A stretch of DNA of 5,494 bases from Savagea sp. (lineage in GTDB: Bacteria > Bacillota > Bacilli > Bacillales_A > Planococcaceae), in contig JASLJC010000140.1 in the NCBI GenBank assembly GCA_030152585.1, positions 1 through 5,494 on the forward strand, written 5' to 3'. Below, in pieces: positions 1 to 5,025 of the stretch. Made by a program: the position numbers and the translations under genes. Positions within the stretch are counted from its first letter, which is position 1. Every line of letters begins with the position of its first letter. The notes beneath the pieces are model-generated. The model saw only the letters and a program-made list of their open reading frames with translations, had not been told where the DNA came from and searched no databases.

Positions 1-1015
1 GTGAGTAGATTTCTAAGTTCATTCCTTGCATTTGTAAGCTTTGCTCGAAGTTTTGTACCATACGGTCTAATTCTGCTTCGATCATTTCTTCTGGAATTGA
101 CATTTCAGCATTGTCTGCTGCTTTTTTCACAACGATGTCCATTACCGCATTATCTGCTGCTTGCGTACGTTCTGTCTCCAATTGTTCTTTTACTTTCGCT
201 TCAAGTTCTGCGACTGTTTGAACAGCTGGATCAATTTCGTTCGCTGTTTCATCGTTTAATTCAGGATATACTTTTTCTTTAATTTCGTGAACTGTCACTT
301 TAAATGTTGCTTCTTTACCTGCAAGCTCTGCTGCATGGTATTCTTCAGGGAAGTTGACGACAACGTCTTTTTGTTCTCCTGCTTTCACACCTTCAAGTTG
401 TTCTTCAAATCCTGGAATGAACGATCCTGAACCGATTGCTAAATCGTATCCTTCAGCTTTTCCACCTTCGAATGCTTCTCCGTCAACGAATCCTTCAAAG
501 TCGATTGTTGCAACGTCTCCGTTTGCAACGACACCGTCTTCTTTAACAACCATTTCAACGAGTTGTTCTTGTTTCGTTTTAATTTGAGCATCTACATCTT
601 CTGCTGTCACTTCTGTTGACATACGTTCAACGTCAAGACCTTTGTAGTCGCCAAGTTTTACTTCTGGTTTTACAACGACTGGTACTGTAAAGATGAAGTC
701 TTTTCCTTTTTCAATTTGTTCAAAATCGATTGCACCGAAATCTGCTGGTACAACTGGAACGATTTTTGCTTCGTCTAATGCTGCTTCGTATGCCGTAGGA
801 ATCACATCGTTAATTGCTTCATTGTATAATGAACCTTCTCCTACAGCTTTATTGAACACTTTACGTGTAACTTTCCCTTTACGGAAACCCGGTACTTGTA
901 CATCTTTACGTACTTTTAAAAATGCACGGTCAAGCGCTGCTTCAAATTGTTCTGCAGGAACTGTAACTGTTAAAATTCCTTTATTCTCTTCTTGTTTTTC
1001 CCATTTAACTGACAT
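1..1015 (-). CDS. tig: Trigger factor, ribosome-associated chaperone and prolyl isomerase (3' end missing)
   Basis: Trigger factor docks on the ribosome near the tunnel exit and holds nascent chains as they emerge; its middle domain is a peptidyl-prolyl isomerase. The frame is open from an ATG at 1015 to the window edge (338 codons). The protein begins MSVKWEKQE and carries the ribosome-docking signature GFRKGK at residues 43-48. An FKBP-like domain lies at roughly residues 155-245, with DFEGFVDGEAFEGG, IGSGSFIPGFEEQL and FPEEYH. The start of the C-terminal helical chaperone arm follows, ending near MQGMNLEIYS. Family members are about 430 residues, so about 90 are beyond the edge. GGAGG at 1024-1028 sits 8 nt before the ATG. 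The residue after GFRKGKV is Thr, where Pro is usual. In B. subtilis the next gene is clpX, but that region is not in the window. Identity is very secure. Confidence 0.97.
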   Translation of the reverse strand, partial: MSVKWEKQEENKGILTVTVPAEQFEAALDRAFLKVRKDVQVPGFRKGKVTRKVFNKAVGEGSLYNEAINDVIPTAYEAALDEAKIVPVVPADFGAIDFEQIEKGKDFIFTVPVVVKPEVKLGDYKGLDVERMSTEVTAEDVDAQIKTKQEQLVEMVVKEDGVVANGDVATIDFEGFVDGEAFEGGKAEGYDLAIGSGSFIPGFEEQLEGVKAGEQKDVVVNFPEEYHAAELAGKEATFKVTVHEIKEKVYPELNDETANEIDPAVQTVAELEAKVKEQLETERTQAADNAVMDIVVKKAADNAEMSIPEEMIEAELDRMVQNFEQSLQMQGMNLEIYS

Positions 1016-1071
1016 GTAAAAAACCTCCGAATTCTTTCTTATAAGTATAGTATGTCAACGATTCTCTCACC

Positions 1072-1107
1072 ATTGATAACCATTTCAGTATATCACAGTT
1101 TATCAAT
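1072..1107. repeat. Inverted repeat centred on the tig -10 box
   Basis: ATTGATAAC at 1072-1080 is the reverse complement of the right arm at 1098-1107, apart from one extra base in the right arm. The 17-nt gap between the arms contains the whole -10 hexamer, and the repeat centre coincides with the centre of the -10 box. This geometry would suit a repressor operator. There is no U-tract, so it does not read as a terminator. No regulator is known to me for this motif, and the match could be chance in A/T-rich DNA. Confidence 0.4.
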
Positions 1108-1114
1108 CTTTCAA
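1087..1114 (-). promoter_or_regulatory. Sigma-A-type extended -10 promoter of tig
   Basis: On the minus strand, TTGAAA (1109-1114) and TATACT (1087-1092) are separated by 16 bp. A TG dinucleotide one base before the -10 makes it an extended -10 promoter. Each hexamer matches consensus at 5 of 6 positions. Transcription would start near 1080, giving a leader of about 65 nt before the tig start codon. The promoter lies entirely in the gap after the ysoA stop codon. tig can therefore be transcribed on its own, although I see no terminator after ysoA that would prevent read-through. Confidence 0.7.
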
Positions 1115-1128
1115 CAGATGTCTAACGT

Positions 1129-2094
1129 TCAGCTCTCTGTCATTTCATCGACTTCACGTAGATGCGCATATAATGGCGTATTTAAACTGTCTGTTCCTTC
1201 TAATAATTGTTCAACGTATACTTTGTAATGTTCGATTATTTCTTCTATTTCATTATCGAGCCATGTAAATGGATACGCATAAATCGCATATTTTTCAATA
1301 ATTTGTTGAGCAAATTGTCTTTTTGTCGCTTCTTTTTCATAATAGTCATATAATCCACTTTGTACGGCTTGCACTCTTTCCTGTTCATGCGGCAGAGGCA
1401 ATGTTGCAGGGACGACGGCAACTGTTTGCCCAAATTTTTCTACATTCATTTCATGTGAATATTGTAGTTTTTTCAATAAAATAAGCGCGTACGTATGAAC
1501 GAACGGGTGAACAGAAGAAGACTTCACGATTTGTTGAAATAACGGTGCCGTTTGAGCCGTTAGTTTCTGTTCCATTTGTTGTAAACATTCAATCTGCTCT
1601 TCTGTCGTTTGAGATAAAAAAGTATAGACATCAAGAGTCGGAAGTAATTCTTCTTCATATCGTTTTTGTAAACGTCGATTCAAATCACGTAAGTATTCAA
1701 ATTTTTTCATCATTTCTAACGGTATACTTCCTTCATCAAACATGCGAGCGATCATACGATTTACTTCTTCGTATTCCCTTAATTGAATACAAATGGTCAC
1801 ATACAATTCTACCGTTCCAGCATAGTGTGGCATGCCACGATGTGATTTTTCAATTAAAGGACGTATTACTTCTTTCGCTTCTTTATACGCTCTCATTTCA
1901 TACAAGGCAATCGCATACGGACCGTAAAAAGATGTTTCATCTGGTCGAAGACGACGTGCTTTTTCAAAATAGTTAGCCGCTTCCTCATATTGAGAGACTT
2001 CAAACGCATCGAATGCATCATTAATCATTTTTTCATACGTTCCAGGAAATACAATGACATTTCCTTTTCGGTGAAGCGGACGTTTTTTTCTCAT
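1129..2094 (-). CDS. ysoA: TPR-repeat protein, YsoA-like
   Basis: Cytoplasmic helical-repeat protein of 321 residues; the molecular role of this family is not established. The N-terminus is basic (MRKKRPLHRKG), followed by the short motif NVIVFPG. Tetratricopeptide-type helix pairs follow at about residues 20-53 (with YEEAANYFEKARRLRPDE), 56-84 (YGPYAIALYEMRAYKEA) and 90-121. The remainder is mostly helical and charged, without recognisable catalytic motifs, signal peptide or membrane segments. I chose the ATG at 2094 because AGGAGGT (2101-2107) lies 6 nt upstream. The frame is open to 2166, but that longer start would place the ribosome binding site inside the gene and overlap the promoter. 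YsoA lies directly upstream of tig in B. subtilis, and the same order here supports the name. There is no obvious terminator before the tig promoter. Confidence 0.85.
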   Translation of the reverse strand: MRKKRPLHRKGNVIVFPGTYEKMINDAFDAFEVSQYEEAANYFEKARRLRPDETSFYGPYAIALYEMRAYKEAKEVIRPLIEKSHRGMPHYAGTVELYVTICIQLREYEEVNRMIARMFDEGSIPLEMMKKFEYLRDLNRRLQKRYEEELLPTLDVYTFLSQTTEEQIECLQQMEQKLTAQTAPLFQQIVKSSSVHPFVHTYALILLKKLQYSHEMNVEKFGQTVAVVPATLPLPHEQERVQAVQSGLYDYYEKEATKRQFAQQIIEKYAIYAYPFTWLDNEIEEIIEHYKVYVEQLLEGTDSLNTPLYAHLREVDEMTES

Positions 2095-2136
2095 GCCGCT
2101 ACCTCCTCTTTTTCTCTCCATTTTCTTTTCTATCCT

Positions 2137-2166
2137 ACTATACAACAACATAGGATACACGTTCAA
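2137..2166 (-). promoter_or_regulatory. Probable sigma-A promoter of ysoA
   Basis: Minus-strand TTGAAC (2161-2166) and TATAGT (2137-2142) are separated by 18 bp. Predicted transcription starts near 2130, about 35 nt before the ATG at 2094 and just upstream of its AGGAGGT site. It lies immediately downstream of the terminator that closes the transporter gene, so it fits an independent transcript start. Confidence 0.55.
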
Positions 2167-2197
2167 ACTGCGCGAGGCGAAATTTATAAAAAGAAAA

Positions 2198-2234
2198 AGA
2201 CATTTGAATGAGTCAAGCTTTCATTCAAATGTCT
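2198..2234 (-). terminator. Rho-independent terminator after the transporter gene
   Basis: A perfect 14-bp inverted repeat (2198-2211 with 2221-2234) encloses a 9-nt loop. On the minus strand the stem is followed by a T-rich run (five T, C, five T). On the plus strand it is followed by eight T, so it could work in both directions. The stem is A/T-rich but long. A weaker 8-bp A/T-only hairpin (2272-2279 with 2292-2299) sits directly after the transporter stop codon and may add to 3'-end formation or stability. Confidence 0.85.
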
Positions 2235-2300
2235 ATTTTTTTTAAGTTATTTCTGTATACATTTTACACGATTACTTTTCCAAACAAATGAAAAAGTAAC

Positions 2301-3272
2301 TTATTCTACAGCTTTAAACCAACGTTTTTGAGACATTTCAACGTAATTTGCAATCAATTGTTGCTGGACGATAAATGATAATGTAACAATTAATGTCGCT
2401 TCTGCAGAAAACGTCGTCGCAGCAATTCCCATCGCAATCGACAAGTTACGTAATGCCGTTCCATTAACGAATGCAATTCCATCATTACGATCGTAAAATT
2501 TCAATGCAAGATAAGTCGTAAGTGCAAATAAAATGGCATAAAACAGTAATAAGACGAGTAGTGAAACGACGATTAATCCTAAATTATTTTTAATGTTTGT
2601 CGCTCCCATACTAATACTAACAAATACAACATATAACATCGCCCAAATACTTAATGGGTTAAAATTCTTTTTAATTTTTTGATTAAACTGTTGAGGTGTT
2701 ACTTTCATTAAAATTAGTTTATACGTTAAATGCCCTAAAATTAATGGAACAAAAACGATCACTAATATTTTTTTCATAATTCCGATAATACTAATTTCAA
2801 CGTCTACGCCGCCTAACATGAAATATAAAAAGATAGGCGTTAACACTGCACCGAGCAATAGACCGATAACGGTCATTTTAACAGCCGCTTCTCCGTTTGC
2901 TCCTTGTAAACGTGTCCATGCAATCGTCATCCCACTTGTCGGTAATAATGCAATTAGTGCTAAACCTGCATATAGTTGTGGATAGTCTTTTAAAAATAAA
3001 AATCCAATCGCTACTGTAATAAGGGGAATCGCGATAAAGTTAAATAACATTGCACTCGTGACGAGTTTTGCCCCCTTCGTTGACAGTAAACTTTTGAAAT
3101 TAATACCAATCATCGTCGCGTAAATCATCGTAATCGTACCGATCATTAACGTTCCTTTTAATACAGATGTATCCCATTTTAAACCGACTAAAAATCCGAT
3201 AATTAAAACGAGTGGCACACTATACGATAAATATTTTGCAGGTGCACGATAAATCTTCATCATCGTACTCAT
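2301..3272 (-). CDS. BASS/ACR3-superfamily membrane transporter, substrate unknown
   Basis: Integral membrane protein of 323 residues with about ten hydrophobic helices, the size and layout of the bile acid:sodium symporter/arsenite permease (SBF fold) superfamily. The TM4 region reads ALIALLPTSGMTIAWTRL and the TM9 region NGTALRNLSIAMGIAA; these correspond to the two crossover helices of the fold. The TM4 sequence resembles ACR3 arsenite pumps, but the cysteine ACR3 uses there (in an APCTAM-like motif) is replaced by Thr/Ser. The TM9 motif lacks the acidic residue of ACR3, and the whole protein has no cysteine. I therefore do not call it an arsenite exporter, although automatic annotation may say 'arsenic resistance protein' or 'bile acid:sodium symporter'. 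The ATG at 3272 has AAGGA 9 nt upstream. It is flanked by terminators on both sides, so it is probably monocistronic. Two CsoR-like operator motifs lie 37-88 bp upstream. Confidence 0.85.
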   Translation of the reverse strand: MSTMMKIYRAPAKYLSYSVPLVLIIGFLVGLKWDTSVLKGTLMIGTITMIYATMIGINFKSLLSTKGAKLVTSAMLFNFIAIPLITVAIGFLFLKDYPQLYAGLALIALLPTSGMTIAWTRLQGANGEAAVKMTVIGLLLGAVLTPIFLYFMLGGVDVEISIIGIMKKILVIVFVPLILGHLTYKLILMKVTPQQFNQKIKKNFNPLSIWAMLYVVFVSISMGATNIKNNLGLIVVSLLVLLLFYAILFALTTYLALKFYDRNDGIAFVNGTALRNLSIAMGIAATTFSAEATLIVTLSFIVQQQLIANYVEMSQKRWFKAVE

Positions 3273-3308
3273 TTTTTATCATCCTTCCTATTTTTCTTTT
3301 TACTATTT

Positions 3309-3323
3309 TACCTTGGGGGGTAT
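3309..3323 (-). promoter_or_regulatory. Candidate CsoR/CstR-type operator, site 1
   Basis: The minus strand reads ATACCCCCCAAGGTA, close to the TACCC(C)...GGGTA layout of CsoR-family operators in Bacillota (for example those recalled for copper-responsive CsoR). It sits about 37 bp before the transporter start codon. The right half has only two G, so the palindrome is imperfect. No CsoR-family gene is in this window, so any regulator would act in trans. Confidence 0.4.
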
Positions 3324-3343
3324 GTGAAAACGAAATAAAAAAA

Positions 3344-3360
3344 GTACCCCTACCGGTTAC
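3344..3360 (+). promoter_or_regulatory. Candidate CsoR/CstR-type operator, site 2
   Basis: The plus strand reads GTACCCCTACCGGTTAC, the same TACCCC...GG..TA layout as the site at 3309-3323 but in the opposite orientation. The G/C runs stand out against very A/T-rich surroundings. It lies at or just after the likely transcription start of the transporter gene, a normal place for repressor binding. The assignment is by pattern only. Confidence 0.38.
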
Positions 3361-3371
3361 CGTTATTTTAT

Positions 3372-3400
3372 AGTATAATCGGAACCTTTACGAATAGAAA
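3372..3400 (-). promoter_or_regulatory. Possible promoter of the transporter gene
   Basis: Minus-strand TATACT (3372-3377) has a weak -35 element, TTTCTA (3395-3400), 17 bp upstream. It would start a transcript near 3365 with a leader of about 90 nt that includes both CsoR-like motifs. The -35 matches at only three positions, so the start could be elsewhere in this A/T-rich gap. The rest of the gap between 3401 and 3464 shows nothing I can name. Confidence 0.35.
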
Positions 3401-3470
3401 CCTTTTTGCTTTCATTCATACAAAAAAAGATTCATTTTTTCAAGAACTCGACACTTTTTCATCTAAAAAA

Positions 3471-3505
3471 AGACTAAACTGTCCTTGTTTCTGAACGTTT
3501 AGTCT
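3471..3505 (-). terminator. Rho-independent terminator of the LysR-family gene
   Basis: A 9-bp perfect stem (3471-3479 with 3497-3505) is followed on the minus strand by seven T. In the minus-strand RNA the stem can extend inward by GUUC pairing with GGAC across a bulged A. It begins 11 nt after the LysR stop codon, which separates that gene from the downstream transporter. Confidence 0.85.
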
Positions 3506-3516
3506 CGATTCGATTT

Positions 3517-4389
3517 TTATTTTTTCATTTCTTCTATAAATGCAGTCATTTGAGGTGTCATCCATTTTTTTTCATGAACGAGCAATTGACGTTCCATCGT
3601 AATATTTGGTGCATCTGTAATAACTTCATATAAAATAGAATGGGCTAATGCATCTCGTACAGTAAACTTCGGTAAAAATGAAATACCGAGGCCATCTTTT
3701 AATAGTTGGCTAATCATTTGAGTATTTCCGATTTCTAACATCGGATGAATACTTAACGACCGTTCCGCTAAAACTTTTTCTAATACAGCTTGATAACTTA
3801 CGCCACGTTCCGTTAAAATAAAGGATTCTTGAATGAGCATTTCAAGAGGGACTGTGAGATGTTCCTCCCACTTTTTTTCTCCACTGACAAAAATAATTTC
3901 TTCTCGTTCCGCAATCAGTTTCACCCACTCTTCTCCGTATACCGGATCATCTAATGTATAGACGAGATCGAGTTCATTTCCTTTTAATGCAAGTAACATT
4001 TCATCTGTCGCTTTTTCAGTTTCGATTACGACTTCTACTTTCGGATAACGTGCATGAAATTGTTTTAATCGAGGAACGATGATTGAATGGGCAACCGATT
4101 CTGCACACCCAATACGTAACGGTCCACTCGGCTCTTCATCGTGAGCGAAATGTTTCGCCTCATGCATTGCGCGAATAATTCGTTGTGCATGTGGAATAAA
4201 CGCCTGACCGTGCGAAGTAAGTTGTACACTTCTTCCAATACGATCAAACAATTGTACTTCTAGTGATGTTTCTAAATTTTTCATTTGTACAGTGACAGTC
4301 GATTGCGAATAGCCTAGCTGTTCCGCCGCTTTCGAAAAACTTCCTGCTGTCACGATTTTTAAAAACGTATTCAATTGTACAAAATCCAT
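3517..4389 (-). CDS. LysR-family transcriptional regulator
   Basis: DNA-binding regulator of 290 residues, a normal length for the family. The N-terminal winged helix-turn-helix (about residues 1-60) shows the family pattern FVQLNTFLKIVTAGSFSKAA, then LGYSQSTVTVQMKNLE, LFDR and LTSHG. The effector-binding domain starts near residue 90 (GPLRIGCAES) and runs to the end, with LDLVYTLDDP, LTERG and LLKDGLGISFLPKF. I prefer the ATG at 4389 because LysR proteins usually begin a few residues before this L..F..V pattern, and GAGTGA lies 5 nt upstream. An in-frame GTG at 4398 would add three residues. Effector and targets cannot be told from sequence. No divergent partner gene is present, and a terminator separates it from the transporter, so regulation of that gene is possible but unproven. 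Confidence 0.93.
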   Translation of the reverse strand: MDFVQLNTFLKIVTAGSFSKAAEQLGYSQSTVTVQMKNLETSLEVQLFDRIGRSVQLTSHGQAFIPHAQRIIRAMHEAKHFAHDEEPSGPLRIGCAESVAHSIIVPRLKQFHARYPKVEVVIETEKATDEMLLALKGNELDLVYTLDDPVYGEEWVKLIAEREEIIFVSGEKKWEEHLTVPLEMLIQESFILTERGVSYQAVLEKVLAERSLSIHPMLEIGNTQMISQLLKDGLGISFLPKFTVRDALAHSILYEVITDAPNITMERQLLVHEKKWMTPQMTAFIEEMKK

Positions 4390-4422
4390 ATCGTTCACTC
4401 ATTTCTTTTTTCTACTTCATCT

Positions 4423-4451
4423 AGTATACAAAAAGAAAACGGGAATGAAAA
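4423..4451 (-). promoter_or_regulatory. Probable promoter of the LysR-family gene
   Basis: Minus-strand TTTTCA (4446-4451) and TATACT (4423-4428) have a 17-bp spacer, with predicted transcription start near 4416, about 27 nt before the preferred ATG. The -35 matches consensus at four of six positions. I could not identify a convincing T-N11-A LysR box for autoregulation nearby. Confidence 0.5.
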
Positions 4452-4682
4452 TAAAAGGTTTTACAAATTCATACCGTTCTTTTTATCATTTTATACTCAT
4501 GTCTGACGTACATTTTTATGCGCAACATTCCGTACAGATTAGCGGACGCTTGCGAATTTGAGCATTCTCTCAATGTCCATCAAAAAAACTTGCTTAGAAA
4601 ATTGGTAGCGAATTTCACGTCTTGTATGCGTACAAATTGTGTAGAAACCTCAACATATATTATAGAACCTATAAAAATCAAT
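4452..4682. other. Gene-free stretch of unknown origin
   Basis: About 230 bp between the LysR promoter and the terminator of the peroxiredoxin unit carries no gene I can support. An open frame on the plus strand (4518-4712, 64 codons) has no ribosome binding site and runs into the terminator hairpin, and its product resembles nothing I know. An 8-bp word, GCGAATTT, occurs twice (4551-4558 and 4608-4615). The minus strand near 4649-4670 reads GGTTCTATAATATATGTTGA and onward, which looks a little like the end of an insertion sequence, but no transposase or matching second end is visible. It may be decayed mobile-element DNA or simply unconstrained spacer. Confidence 0.4.
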
Positions 4683-4728
4683 AAAACCCAGTACCCACTT
4701 ATTTCAAAATAAATGGATACTAGGTTTT
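4683..4728 (-). terminator. Long terminator hairpin of the peroxiredoxin / small regulator unit
   Basis: Twenty base pairs join 4683-4702 to 4709-4728 around a 6-nt loop. Three pairs (4689/4722, 4694/4717, 4698/4713) are A-C mismatches in plus-strand RNA but G-U wobble pairs in minus-strand RNA. The stem is therefore fully paired only when transcribed leftward, the direction of the upstream genes. The outer stem ends in TTTT on the minus strand, followed by ATTGATTTTT, a broken T-tract. Confidence 0.75.
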
Positions 4729-4733
4729 TATTT

Positions 4734-4753
4734 GGCTAGGTTTTAGCTTAGCC
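4734..4753. other. Short hairpin next to the terminator
   Basis: GGCTA (4734-4738) pairs with TAGCC (4749-4753) and can gain one more G-C pair across a bulge. Six T follow shortly after on the plus strand. It lies between the stop codon of the small regulator gene and the long hairpin at 4683-4728, so it may support 3'-end formation. The stem is short, and a role is uncertain. Confidence 0.3.
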
Positions 4754-4766
4754 CCTTTTTTCTACT

Positions 4767-4985
4767 TTAGAGAAACTCTTTCATATGCGGTTGCATTTTG
4801 TACGTTTCATCTGTTTGAACGATCGCATCTTTTTCGAGTAAGTCACGCAATGTGCTACGTACTTTAAAAATCGGAAGTTTTGTTTCACGTTCAATTTCTT
4901 GTTCAGTCCGCGCTTCTGTTTCAATCGTAAGTAAAATTTGACGTGCGCTTTCTGCTAATTCTCCTTTAGGTGTTCCACATGCCAT
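4767..4985 (-). CDS. Small winged-helix DNA-binding protein with N-terminal cysteine
   Basis: A 72-residue protein that I read as a minimal winged helix-turn-helix domain. Helix 1 is about residues 9-25 (LAESARQILLTIETEA), helix 2 about 26-34 (RTEQEIERE) and a likely recognition helix about 38-51 (PIFKVRSTLRDLLE). A short wing follows (IVQTDETYKM). It has no effector domain. Its only cysteine is residue 3, in MACGTPKGEL. The start is secure: AAAGGAG (4994-5000) lies 8 nt before the ATG. It begins 40 bp after the peroxiredoxin stop codon, with no terminator or clear promoter between, so the two are probably co-transcribed. I do not recognise a named family. It could be a redox-responsive regulator of the peroxiredoxin unit, but that rests only on context and the lone cysteine. 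Confidence 0.8.
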   Translation of the reverse strand: MACGTPKGELAESARQILLTIETEARTEQEIERETKLPIFKVRSTLRDLLEKDAIVQTDETYKMQPHMKEFL

Positions 4986-5025
4986 GGTAACCTCTCCTTT
5001 TGTATCGGAATTTCGGAGTTACGAA

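Noticed and set aside
1053..1058. Perfect TTGACA on the minus strand in the tig leader
   Set aside because: No -10 element lies 16-18 bp downstream; the A/T hexamers nearby are too close, and a start there would fall in the ribosome binding site. The pair at 1087-1114 fits better.
1545..1976. 143-codon open frame on the plus strand
   Set aside because: It lies wholly inside ysoA on the opposite strand, lacks a ribosome binding site and gives an implausible protein; ysoA has TPR motifs and a good start.
2095..2166. 24-residue N-terminal extension of the YsoA-like protein
   Set aside because: The extension would contain the AGGAGGT site and the predicted -10 box; the ATG at 2094 has ideal spacing.
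3374..3379. Perfect TATAAT on the plus strand
   Set aside because: There is no -35 at a useful distance, no TG extension, and no plus-strand gene downstream to serve.
4518..4712. 64-codon open frame on the plus strand
   Set aside because: It has no ribosome binding site, its product has no recognisable motif, and its last codons lie inside the terminator hairpin; all convincing genes run the other way.
4986..5025. CGGA-ATTT-CGGA repeat between the peroxiredoxin gene and the small regulator gene as an operator
   Set aside because: It is a short direct repeat, not a palindrome, and does not match PerR or other peroxide-stress boxes; too short to support a claim.
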